Below, piece by piece: positions 6,193 to 12,831 of a DNA stretch of 12,831 nt (positions are counted from its first letter, which is position 1; every line of letters begins with the position of its first letter). Made by a program: the position numbers and the translations under genes. The stretch comes from Gammaproteobacteria bacterium. GTDB taxonomy: Bacteria; Pseudomonadota; Gammaproteobacteria; Pseudomonadales; Azotimanducaceae. The DNA is taken from positions 1-12,831 of the forward strand of contig QIDL01000346.1 of NCBI GenBank assembly GCA_003228415.1. The letters are read 5' to 3'. Under the pieces are notes generated by a model that had not been told where the DNA came from, searched no databases, and worked only from the letters and a program-made list of their open reading frames with translations.

Positions 6193-8541
6193 ATGAACGA
6201 AGCAAAGAGCGCCACAGGAATCGGAGCGTCGGTCAAGCGCAAGGAAGATGTGCGTTTCATTACCGGCAGTGGCTGTTATACAGACGACATCAATCAACCG
6301 GGCCAGAGCCATGCGGCCTTTTTGCGTTCACCCTACGCACGCGCACGAATCGAATCGATCGATGCCAGCGCAGCGCTGGAGATCGAAGGCGTGATCGCCG
6401 TCCTGACCGGTGCTGACATGGTCGCCGACGGACTGGGTGATATTCCGTGCGGTTGGCTGGTCAAACAGAAAGATGGGTCGGATATGGTTTCGGCTCCGCA
6501 TCCACCGATGGCGGCCACTCAGACGAACTATGTCGGTGAGCCATATGGGGTGGTGATTGCCGATACTCTGGCGGCGGCGCGCCTGGGGATGGAGGCGGTG
6601 CTTACCGATTTCACGGAACTGGACGCGATCGTGGATCTTGCCACCGTCCGTGATTCAGAGCAGATCCATGAGGGTGTGGAAGGCAACCTGGCGTTCGACT
6701 GGGAGCTCGGTGAGCGGGAAGCGACGGAAGCGGCGCTGGCCTCCGCCGCGCATGTGACACGCCTCGATCTCACCAACAACAGATTGATTCCGAATGCCAT
6801 GGAGCCGCGAGCGGCGCTGGGTATTTTCGATAAGGTATCTGGAGAGCATACGCTCTACACCACCAGTCAGAATCCGCACCTGGCGCGATTGGTGTTGTCT
6901 GCCTTCGTACAGATCGCGCCCGAGCACAAGCTCAGAATCGTGGCGCCGGACGTTGGCGGTGGTTTCGGTTCCAAGATCTTCATCTACGCCGAAGAGACAG
7001 CCGTGATCTGGGCGGCGCGCAAGGTCGGCCGACCGGTGAAGTGGACGGCCGACCGCAGCGAGTCGTTTCTTGCCGATGCTCATGGTCGCGACCACATCAC
7101 TCACGCCGAGCTCGGCACGGATGAAGAGGGCCGCTTCGTGGCACTCAAGGTACAGACCACGGCAAACCTGGGTGCGTATCTGTCGACCTTCGGCTCTGCG
7201 GTACCCACCTATCTGTACGGGACTCTGATGGCGGGGCAGTACAGCACCCCGAACATCTACGTGGAGGTGCAGGGGGTCTATACCAATACCGCGCCGGTCG
7301 ACGCCTACCGTGGTGCCGGTCGGCCGGAAGCCACCTATGTGGTGGAGAGAATCGTCGAAACTGCGGCTCGGGAGTTGGGTCGGGATCCGGTGGAGCTGCG
7401 TCGGCTCAACATGATCAAGCCGGATCAGTTTCCGTACGAAACCCCTGTGGCCCTGGTCTACGACACGGGAAACTACGAGGCCAGTCTGGCCAAAGCTCTG
7501 GTGCATGCCGACTATGCAGGTTTTGCCGAACGGCGAGCGGCAGCGGCCGCTGAGGGGAAACGTCGCGGCATCGGCTTGGCCTGCTACATCGAGGCTTGCG
7601 GGCTTGCCCCTTCAAATCTGGCGATTCAGCTTGGTGCCCAGGTGGGCCTCTACGAGAGCGGTGAGATTCGGGTGAACCCAACCGGGTCAGTTACCGTGTT
7701 CACCGGTTCGCATAGCCATGGCCAGGGCCATGAAACCACGTTTGCTCAGGTGGTATCCGATAAGCTGGGTATCCCCTTCGAGGATGTCGAAGTCGTGCAC
7801 GGCGATACCGGTCGGGTTGAGTTCGGCCTTGGTACCTATGGCTCCCGCTCGCTGGCGGTCGGAGGATCCGCGCTCATCCGAGCCGCTGAAAAACTCATCA
7901 CCAAAGGTCGACGCATCGCCGCCCACATGCTGGAAGCGGAAGTCGACGCGGTAGAATTCATCGACGGCGATTTCCTGGTAAAAGATTCAAACCAGTCGTT
8001 GTCCTTTGCCGAGATCGCGTTTGCGGCTTACGTGCCAGCCAACTACCCGGAGGATCTGGAACCCGGATTCAGCGAGAAGGCTTTCTACGACCCGGAAAAC
8101 TTCACCTATCCCGCCGGTACTCATATTGCCGAGGTAGAGGTCGACGTAGACACCGGCGTTGTGGAACTCAAGCAGTTCGTGGCCGTGGATGATTTCGGCA
8201 ACGTGATCAATCCCATGATCGTAACCGGTCAGGTTCATGGTGGTGTCGCTCAGGGTGCCGGTCAGGCGCTGTTGGAACAGGCGATCTATGATGAGTTTGG
8301 CCAGCTTGTTACTGGCTCATACATGGATTACTGCATGCCACGGGCCGACGACGTGCCCGACTTCACTGTGGACACCACTGTGACACCCTGCACGCACAAC
8401 CCCCTTGGGGTGAAGGGCTGCGGAGAAGCCGGTGCCATTGGTTCACCCGCAGCCATTATGAATGCGGTGACCGATGCAGTGGGGGACAACAGTATTTCGA
8501 TGCCGGCCACATCGGAAAAGGTCTGGCGAGCGTTGCGTTAG
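6193..8541 (+). CDS. Molybdenum hydroxylase large subunit, form II CoxL-like
   Basis: The molybdopterin-binding catalytic subunit, 782 residues, complete. The N-terminal a/b hammerhead is seen at GIGASVKRKEDVRFITGSG and SPYARARI. The Mo-cofactor domains carry GGGFGSK (255-261), AYRGAGR (371-377), GQGHETTFAQ (510-519) and GVKGCGEAGAIGSPAAI, with the catalytic glutamate at E745. Form I CO dehydrogenases have AYxCSFR, whose Cys binds the Mo-Cu copper; here the loop is AYRGAGR, the form II signature, so CO oxidation should not be assumed. Nicotinate, purine, aldehyde or other heterocycle hydroxylation is equally possible. AGGAGAGG at 6180-6187 sits 5 bases before ATG 6193. Maturation genes (XdhC/CoxF-like, CoxD, CoxE) are not in the window and must lie elsewhere. 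Subunit order here is S-L-M, not the M-S-L order of classic cox clusters. Confidence 0.95.
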   Translation: MNEAKSATGIGASVKRKEDVRFITGSGCYTDDINQPGQSHAAFLRSPYARARIESIDASAALEIEGVIAVLTGADMVADGLGDIPCGWLVKQKDGSDMVSAPHPPMAATQTNYVGEPYGVVIADTLAAARLGMEAVLTDFTELDAIVDLATVRDSEQIHEGVEGNLAFDWELGEREATEAALASAAHVTRLDLTNNRLIPNAMEPRAALGIFDKVSGEHTLYTTSQNPHLARLVLSAFVQIAPEHKLRIVAPDVGGGFGSKIFIYAEETAVIWAARKVGRPVKWTADRSESFLADAHGRDHITHAELGTDEEGRFVALKVQTTANLGAYLSTFGSAVPTYLYGTLMAGQYSTPNIYVEVQGVYTNTAPVDAYRGAGRPEATYVVERIVETAARELGRDPVELRRLNMIKPDQFPYETPVALVYDTGNYEASLAKALVHADYAGFAERRAAAAAEGKRRGIGLACYIEACGLAPSNLAIQLGAQVGLYESGEIRVNPTGSVTVFTGSHSHGQGHETTFAQVVSDKLGIPFEDVEVVHGDTGRVEFGLGTYGSRSLAVGGSALIRAAEKLITKGRRIAAHMLEAEVDAVEFIDGDFLVKDSNQSLSFAEIAFAAYVPANYPEDLEPGFSEKAFYDPENFTYPAGTHIAEVEVDVDTGVVELKQFVAVDDFGNVINPMIVTGQVHGGVAQGAGQALLEQAIYDEFGQLVTGSYMDYCMPRADDVPDFTVDTTVTPCTHNPLGVKGCGEAGAIGSPAAIMNAVTDAVGDNSISMPATSEKVWRALR

Positions 8542-8564
8542 GTTGCGATTGAGAGAGGCTCAGT

Positions 8565-9365
8565 ATGTATCGGTTCAATTATCATAAACCGTCCAGCATT
8601 GAAGAGGCGGTGAGCCTGTTCAACAGCTCCGATGACGGTTTCTACCTGTCGGGTGGCCAGACGCTGATCCCTACCTTGAAGCTGGGGCTGGCGTCACCCG
8701 TCGACATCATCGACCTGTCCAATATCGAAGCGCTGCACGGCATCTCCGTTGACAGTGGCCTGGTCAGCATCGGCGCCTTCACCCGTCACGCGGAAGTTGC
8801 CGAGCATCCAGAGATTCGCCGGGTGCTGCCGGTACTGTCGCATCTTGCCGGTCGGATAGGCGATGGACAGGTACGCAATCTGGGCACGATGGGTGGCTCC
8901 GTTGCGAACAGCGATCCGGCTGCCGACTACCCGGCCGCGGTGATCGGGCTCGGCGCAACCATTCATACCGGCAAGCGAACCATCTCTGGAGACGACTACT
9001 TCAAGGATCTGTTTGAAACGGCTCTCGAGCCCGGTGAAATCATTACCCGGATCGACTATCCGATACCGGATCGGGCCGCTTACCGGAAGTTTCCCAACCC
9101 TGCCTCCCGTTATGCGGTGGTCGGTGTGCTGGTTGCCGACTTCGCAGGCGCTATCCGGGTCGGGGTGACGGGTGCTGGTCCTTGCGCATTCCGAGCGACA
9201 GGCATTGAAGCCGTCCTGAATCAGAACCTGGATCCGGATGCCTTGAAGGTCGTCGACCTGCCGGATGCCGGATTCAACTCGGACCTCCACGCATCTGCAG
9301 AATATCGAGCGCATCTGGTGAAGGTAATGGCCGAACGCGCCGTCACGGATATCCTCGCACTATGA
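8565..9365 (+). CDS. Molybdenum hydroxylase FAD-binding medium subunit (CoxM/CutM-like)
   Basis: The flavin subunit of the hydroxylase, 266 residues, slightly short but within family range. FAD-binding motifs are visible: SGGQTLIPTLKL (29-40, the AGGxSL/T loop) and GTMGGSVANSDPAADYP (107 onward, the TIGG loop). The N-terminus MYRFNYHKPSSIEEAVSLF is typical of FAD-binding domain 5 proteins. It takes electrons from the small subunit and passes them to an acceptor, perhaps the quinone pool through the CoxG-like anchor (inference). GAGAGAGG at 8551-8558 lies 6 bases before ATG 8565, and the gap from the large-subunit stop is 23 bases. Its stop overlaps the start of the M20 peptidase gene by 4 bases, a sign of translational coupling. 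Confidence 0.95.
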   Translation: MYRFNYHKPSSIEEAVSLFNSSDDGFYLSGGQTLIPTLKLGLASPVDIIDLSNIEALHGISVDSGLVSIGAFTRHAEVAEHPEIRRVLPVLSHLAGRIGDGQVRNLGTMGGSVANSDPAADYPAAVIGLGATIHTGKRTISGDDYFKDLFETALEPGEIITRIDYPIPDRAAYRKFPNPASRYAVVGVLVADFAGAIRVGVTGAGPCAFRATGIEAVLNQNLDPDALKVVDLPDAGFNSDLHASAEYRAHLVKVMAERAVTDILAL

Positions 9366-10756
9366 AGACCATCCAGAGCCTGTGCGCATCCCTGTTGTTG
9401 ATCGTGGCCTGCCTGTCTGACGCCGCGGAACTCACCGATCATCAGCGGCTGGCCCGCGAGATCTATCAGCAACTCATCGAGATCAATACCACCGATTCCG
9501 TCGGGGACAACACGGCCGCTGCCCGAGCGATGGAAGCACGGCTGCTGGCAGCCGGGTTTCCCAGGGAAGACGTGCAGGTGATCATACCCGCCGAACGCAA
9601 GGGCAATGTCGTTGCCCGCCTGCGCAGCCCCGCCGCAACGGCACGACCCATCCTGTTGCTTGCCCACATCGATGTGGTTGAGGCCGATCCCGCGGACTGG
9701 TCGGTGGAGCCCTTCGAGTTTCAGGAGCGCGACGGCTATTTCTATGGTCGCGGCACGTCAGACGACAAGGCTCAGGCGGCGATCTGGGTGGCCAACATGA
9801 TCCGCATGCAGCGTCAGGGGTATCGACCAAACCGCGACATCATCATGGCGCTGACGGCAGACGAAGAAGGGGGGCCGGTGAACGGTGTCCAGCATCTGCT
9901 GGCCGAACACCGGGATCTGGTGGACGCAGCGTTCGTGCTGAACGAAGGCGGCGGCGGGGCCATTCAAAATGGCGTAAGGATTGCCAATTCGGTTCAGGCG
10001 GCTGAAAAGGTCTACCAGAGCTATCAGCTCGAGGTGGTCAACCCGGGTGGCCACAGCTCGCTTCCCCGTGCGGACAATGCCATCAACGAGCTCGCCGCGG
10101 CGCTGTTGAAGATTGCCGCCCATGAATTTCCGGTGGCGTTGAACGAGGTGACCCGGGCCTATTTTGGTCAGAGCGCTGCGTCGCTGCCCCCGGAGCAGGA
10201 AGCGCTGGTACGTGGCCTGCTGCACCAGCCACCGGCGCCCGCGGCGGTCGAGTACTTTTCCGACATCCCTGTCTACAACGCGCGGATTCGAACCACCTGC
10301 GTCGTTACCGAGCTCACAGCGGGACATGCGCCAAATGCCTTACCACAACGGGCTGTGGCCACGGTGAACTGCCGAATATTGCCGGGTGTGGACCCTGCGT
10401 CCGTGCACGCGGTGCTCGAGCGGGTGATCGACGACCAACGGGTTCGGATCACCCCTGTCGCGGAGCCGACCCCCAGCTCACCATCGCCCTTGACCGAAGA
10501 GATCATGGCGCCCATCCAGGGGCTCACCGAGGCCATGTGGCCAGGCGTGAAGGTGGTGCCCAACATGAGCACCGGCGCCACCGATGGGTTGTTCTTCCGC
10601 AACGCCGGTATACCCGTGTACGGTGTTTCCGGAATATTCAGCGATATTGATGATATCCGTGCCCACGGGCGCGACGAGCGCATGCTGGTGCGGTCCTTTT
10701 ACGACGGCCTGGAATTTCTCGACCGGCTCGTTCGTGCCTACACCTCAGCGGAATAA
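9362..10756 (+). CDS. Exported M20-family metallopeptidase
   Basis: A di-zinc amidohydrolase of the M20/M28 peptidase clan, 464 residues. The N-terminus has a hydrophobic signal (8-17, ending IVAC at 14-17). This fits either a lipoprotein lipobox with Cys17 or a Sec signal peptide cleaved near A22, so it should act in the periplasm or on the membrane. Metal and catalytic residues are complete: H102 and D104 (AHIDVV), bridging D134 (GRGTSDDK), catalytic base E168 and ligand E169 (TADEEGG), E195 (LNEGGGG) and H435 (RAHGRDER). The lid dimerisation domain lies about 215-330 (VVNPGGHSSLPRADNAINELA). Likely substrates are dipeptides, N-acyl amino acids or similar amides. ATG 9362 overlaps the FAD-subunit stop (ATGA), so it belongs to the same operon. 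It may release the molecule that the hydroxylase then oxidises, but this is inference. Confidence 0.93.
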   Translation: MKTIQSLCASLLLIVACLSDAAELTDHQRLAREIYQQLIEINTTDSVGDNTAAARAMEARLLAAGFPREDVQVIIPAERKGNVVARLRSPAATARPILLLAHIDVVEADPADWSVEPFEFQERDGYFYGRGTSDDKAQAAIWVANMIRMQRQGYRPNRDIIMALTADEEGGPVNGVQHLLAEHRDLVDAAFVLNEGGGGAIQNGVRIANSVQAAEKVYQSYQLEVVNPGGHSSLPRADNAINELAAALLKIAAHEFPVALNEVTRAYFGQSAASLPPEQEALVRGLLHQPPAPAAVEYFSDIPVYNARIRTTCVVTELTAGHAPNALPQRAVATVNCRILPGVDPASVHAVLERVIDDQRVRITPVAEPTPSSPSPLTEEIMAPIQGLTEAMWPGVKVVPNMSTGATDGLFFRNAGIPVYGVSGIFSDIDDIRAHGRDERMLVRSFYDGLEFLDRLVRAYTSAE

Positions 10757-10769
10757 GTACTCCTCGACC

Positions 10770-11546
10770 TCATTGATCGCCGGGCGAGCCCAGATAGGTT
10801 TCCTGCAGCCGACGCATGCCGTGCAACCAGCGATCATAGTCGGAGGTTTTGCGCTTGATGTATTCGGCCACTTCGGGGTGGGGCAGTACCAGGAAGGTTT
10901 CATTCCTGAGCGCTTCCATCACCGCGTCGACCGCTTGCTCGGGCTCGATCATGCCGTCCACACCAGCCACGCCAGGACCACCAGCGGTCATGGCGGTGCG
11001 CACAGCCTGTGGGCAGAGCACCGATACCTTGATTCCGTCTCTGCCGTGGGTGATCGCGATCCACTCTGCTAACGCCACAGCCGCATGTTTGGTGACCGCG
11101 TAGGTCACCGAGCCGATCTGGGAGAGCAGTCATGCCGCGGAGGCGGTGTTCAACAGATAGCCACCACCACGTTTGGTCATGCGCGGTACCAGATGTTTTG
11201 CCGCATAGACGTGGGACATGGTGTTCACTTCCCAGATTTTCTGCCAGACCTCCGGCGGTTCGTCCAATCCCTTGCCAAGGCCGATGCCTGCGTTGGAACA
11301 GAACAGATCAATCGCCCCGAACTGGTTTTCCGTTTCTTCGATCAAAGCGAGAATCTGTGACTCGTCGCTGACATCCACGGTTTTAGCCCAGCCATCGACC
11401 GTCTCAGCAACCTGTTGTGCACCTTCGCCATCCAGATCGGCGACCACGACCTTCTTCGCACCTTCGGCATGAAATCTCTGCGCCATTGCCCGACCGATGC
11501 CGCTGGCGCCGCCGGTCACCACGACGACTTTGTCATTTACTTCCAC
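10770..11546 (-). pseudogene. Short-chain dehydrogenase/reductase interrupted by an in-frame TGA
   Basis: A classical SDR of about 258 codons, read on the - strand from GTG 11546 (GGAG 8 bases upstream). The Rossmann motif TGGASGIG (11-18), ADLDG (36-40) and SNAG (84-87) are present, then NTASAA with catalytic S136. Codon 139, at 11130-11132, is TGA. The same frame continues without any shift through LLSQIGS to YAVTK (Y149, K153) and a normal C-terminus. Family members usually have Gly at this place (SAAGLL), and GGA to TGA is one base change. The break lies between Ser and Tyr/Lys, so the 138-residue fragment would be inactive. Alternatives are a recent nonsense mutation, a read or assembly error, or partial read-through (TGA followed by C is a leaky context). 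The gene ends 13 bases from the M20 stop, convergently. Confidence 0.88.
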
Positions 11547-11613
11547 TTGGTTTTCTCCACTGTTCGAAGCTCAATTCACATTAGACGTTCCATATGATTG
11601 ATTCTATAGTGCC

Positions 11614-11636
11614 AGCCGCCTTGTGGGCGGCTTTAA
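11614..11636 (+). terminator. GC-rich hairpin with short U-tract in the dehydratase leader
   Basis: AGCCGCC (11614-11620), loop TTGTG, GGCGGCT (11626-11632), followed by TTAA. The 7-bp, almost pure GC stem and adjacent T residues look like a weak intrinsic terminator reading to the right. Its position is odd: it lies in the divergent SDR/dehydratase gap, about 54 bases before the dehydratase start, with no gene to terminate on that strand. A TATAGT -10-like box at 11605-11610 lies just before it. It may be an attenuator, the end of a short transcript, or chance. The - strand copy lacks a T-run. Confidence 0.4.
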
Positions 11637-11689
11637 TACGGCCGCTGATCGTTCCCTCTACTCAGTTGTGTTGCAGGAAAAATTGTTCC

Positions 11690-12682
11690 ATGGCCAGCCT
11701 GTTTTCGCTCGATGAGCTTCACGAAGCGCGTGAGATTGTCGGAGCTGTTTTCGCCCCGACCCACCAGTACTGCTGGCCGTTGTTGCAACGTCGTTGTGGT
11801 ATCGAAGTGTGGGTCAAACATGAAAACCACACGCCAACCGGGGCCTTCAAGGCACGTGGTGGACTGGTCTATATGCATGGCCTCAAGCAGCGCGACGCCC
11901 TCCCCAGGGGGCTGATTACCGCTACACGAGGCAACCACGGCCAGAGCATCCCCTTTGCGGCCGGCCGTTACGACGTTCCGGTTACGGTGGTGGTCCCTGA
12001 GGGCAACAGCAAAGAAAAGAATAAGGCCATGCAGGCGTGGGGGGCGAATCTGATTGTCCATGGGAGCGACTTCGACGTGGCTCGAGTCGAATCGCAACGC
12101 ATGGCAGAAGAGCAGGGTCTGACCTTCGCTCCGTCCTTTCATCCGGATCTGGTTCGAGGTGTTGCGACCTATGCCTATGAGTTGCTGACCGGCGTACCGA
12201 ATCTGCACACGGTCTACGTTCCCATCGGAATGGGCTCGGGTGTGTGTGCGGTGGCGACGGTTCGGGATCTGCTTGGGCTCGACACCCGAGTAGTCGGTGT
12301 GGTCTCGACTGCGGCTCCTGCCTACGCACTTTCATTCGAAGCCGGCCGGGTTGTTGAAACCAACGATGCGAGAACGTTCGTGGACGGGGTCGCCTGTCGA
12401 GTCCCGGATCCCGGGGCGCTGGAGATTATTCGCGCTGGGGTCGAGCGTATTGTTCAAGTGTCGGACGATCAGGTGGCCGAGGCGATACGGGCGCTTTACG
12501 AAGACACTCACAATGTTGCCGAAGGCGCCGGTGCCGCAGCGTTAGCTGCCTTGTTGAAAGATCTGGAAATGGCGGGAGAAGCACGTTTTGCTGGTCGGCC
12601 GGTCGCCGTCATTCAGACCGGCGGCAACATAGACAGTACGGTCCTGGCCGAGGTGTTGAGTGGACATACGCCCCAGGCGTAG
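11690..12682 (+). CDS. PLP-dependent threonine/serine dehydratase-like enzyme
   Basis: A fold-type II PLP enzyme of 330 residues, close in layout to catabolic threonine ammonia-lyase (threonine to 2-oxobutanoate and ammonia) and to hydroxyectoine-degradation EutB-type dehydratases. PTGAFKARGG places the Schiff-base lysine at K54. TRGNHGQS (79-86) is the asparagine loop that contacts PLP. PIGMGSGVCA (178-187) is the phosphate-binding Gly loop, with Met and Ser where GGGGL is usual. NVAEGAGAAALAAL and VAVIQTGGNID mark the C-terminal part. There is no ACT regulatory domain, so end-product control by isoleucine is not expected. The frame extends upstream to 11594, but ATG 11690 is chosen because AGGAA at 11675-11679 precedes it and the added residues cross the leader hairpin. 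It is divergent from the broken SDR. Substrate may be Thr, Ser or a relative. Confidence 0.9.
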   Translation: MASLFSLDELHEAREIVGAVFAPTHQYCWPLLQRRCGIEVWVKHENHTPTGAFKARGGLVYMHGLKQRDALPRGLITATRGNHGQSIPFAAGRYDVPVTVVVPEGNSKEKNKAMQAWGANLIVHGSDFDVARVESQRMAEEQGLTFAPSFHPDLVRGVATYAYELLTGVPNLHTVYVPIGMGSGVCAVATVRDLLGLDTRVVGVVSTAAPAYALSFEAGRVVETNDARTFVDGVACRVPDPGALEIIRAGVERIVQVSDDQVAEAIRALYEDTHNVAEGAGAAALAALLKDLEMAGEARFAGRPVAVIQTGGNIDSTVLAEVLSGHTPQA

Positions 12683-12831
12683 CTGGTTGCTCTGGAGTGC
12701 GCTGCTGTGGGGGCTGGCGGCGCTAGCGCCTGCGGCGGATAAAGCGCCCGCGGCCGACAAAGAGCCCGCGGCGGAACTCACGCGGCACACTGTGATGGTC
12801 GATGGGCATCCCTTTGCGGTCTGGTCAAAAA
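12660..12831 (+). CDS. Exported protein, 3' end cut by the window
   Basis: A partial gene that continues past the right edge; 57 residues are visible. It starts at GTG 12660, inside the last 23 bases of the dehydratase gene, with GAGGT at 12650-12654. The N-terminus has basic residues (DIRPRRS), a hydrophobic core (WLLWSALLWGLAALAPAA) and a probable cleavage site near APAA, so the product should be exported. A short imperfect repeat follows (KAPAADKEPAAE), then RHTVMVDGHPFAVWSK. That last stretch recalls the start of exported alpha/beta-hydrolase or prolyl-oligopeptidase-type proteins, but too little is present to assign a family. Overlap with the dehydratase gene suggests co-expression. Confidence 0.6.
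   Translation, partial: MDIRPRRSWLLWSALLWGLAALAPAADKAPAADKEPAAELTRHTVMVDGHPFAVWSK

Noticed and set aside
6655..7506. - strand open frame of 283 codons inside the large-subunit gene
   Set aside because: It is antisense to the conserved molybdopterin domain, with no motif or ribosome binding site of its own.
6193..8541. Calling the large subunit a carbon monoxide dehydrogenase (coxL)
   Set aside because: The active-site loop is AYRGAGR, without the copper-binding cysteine of form I enzymes.
11130..11132. TGA recoded as glycine (alternative genetic code)
   Set aside because: The missing residue fits Gly, but TGA is used as the normal stop by the cupin, secreted protein, VOC, PhzF, sulfatase, MarR and FAD-subunit genes here, so a global recoding is ruled out.

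Overview
The window looks like chromosomal DNA from a Gram-negative proteobacterium, most likely an uncultured or environmental gammaproteobacterium. The supporting signs are moderately GC-rich coding sequence, clear purine-rich ribosome binding sites, frequent GTG starts, Sec signal peptides, and gene families typical of heterotrophic Pseudomonadota. The taxonomic call is inference from style, not from a marker gene. The window has no rRNA, tRNA, insertion sequence, integrase or CRISPR array. Coding density is high and no gene-free stretch exceeds 300 bases; the longest is about 237 bases, at 4882-5118.

Left part (108-2655, all +): a tightly packed, partly overlapping set of four genes. They encode a small cupin protein, a secreted protein of unknown function, a VOC (glyoxalase/dioxygenase fold) protein and a PhzF-family isomerase. 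The first three overlap or nearly abut, so they are probably one transcript; PhzF follows after 36 bases. Convergent to these is a cytoplasmic formylglycine-type sulfatase (2691-4214, -), and beyond it a MarR-family regulator (4405-4881, -).

Centre (5119-10756, all +): a molybdenum-hydroxylase operon that diverges from the MarR gene. The order is CoxG-like SRPBCC membrane-anchored protein, [2Fe-2S] small subunit, molybdopterin large subunit and FAD subunit. An exported M20 metallopeptidase follows, overlapping the FAD gene by 4 bases (ATGA). The large subunit carries AYRGAGR, the form II signature, instead of the AYxCSFR loop of true CO dehydrogenase. It is therefore a hydroxylase for an unknown organic substrate rather than a proven CO oxidiser. 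The divergent region holds a marO-like imperfect palindrome beside a TATAAT box and a second perfect inverted repeat, which fits local control by the MarR protein.

Right part (10770-12831): a short-chain dehydrogenase on the - strand is interrupted by a single in-frame TGA at the codon where a glycine is expected, between its catalytic Ser and Tyr/Lys. Divergent from it is a PLP-dependent threonine/serine-dehydratase-like enzyme whose leader contains a GC-rich hairpin. The last gene starts inside the end of the dehydratase gene, encodes a signal peptide and runs off the window.

Taken together, the window reads as a catabolic patchwork (hydroxylation, peptide or amide hydrolysis, alcohol oxidation, amino-acid deamination, sulfate-ester cleavage). 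The most unusual points are the interrupted SDR, the Mo-hydroxylase/exported M20 coupling, the operator-like repeats, and the uncharacterised secreted protein.
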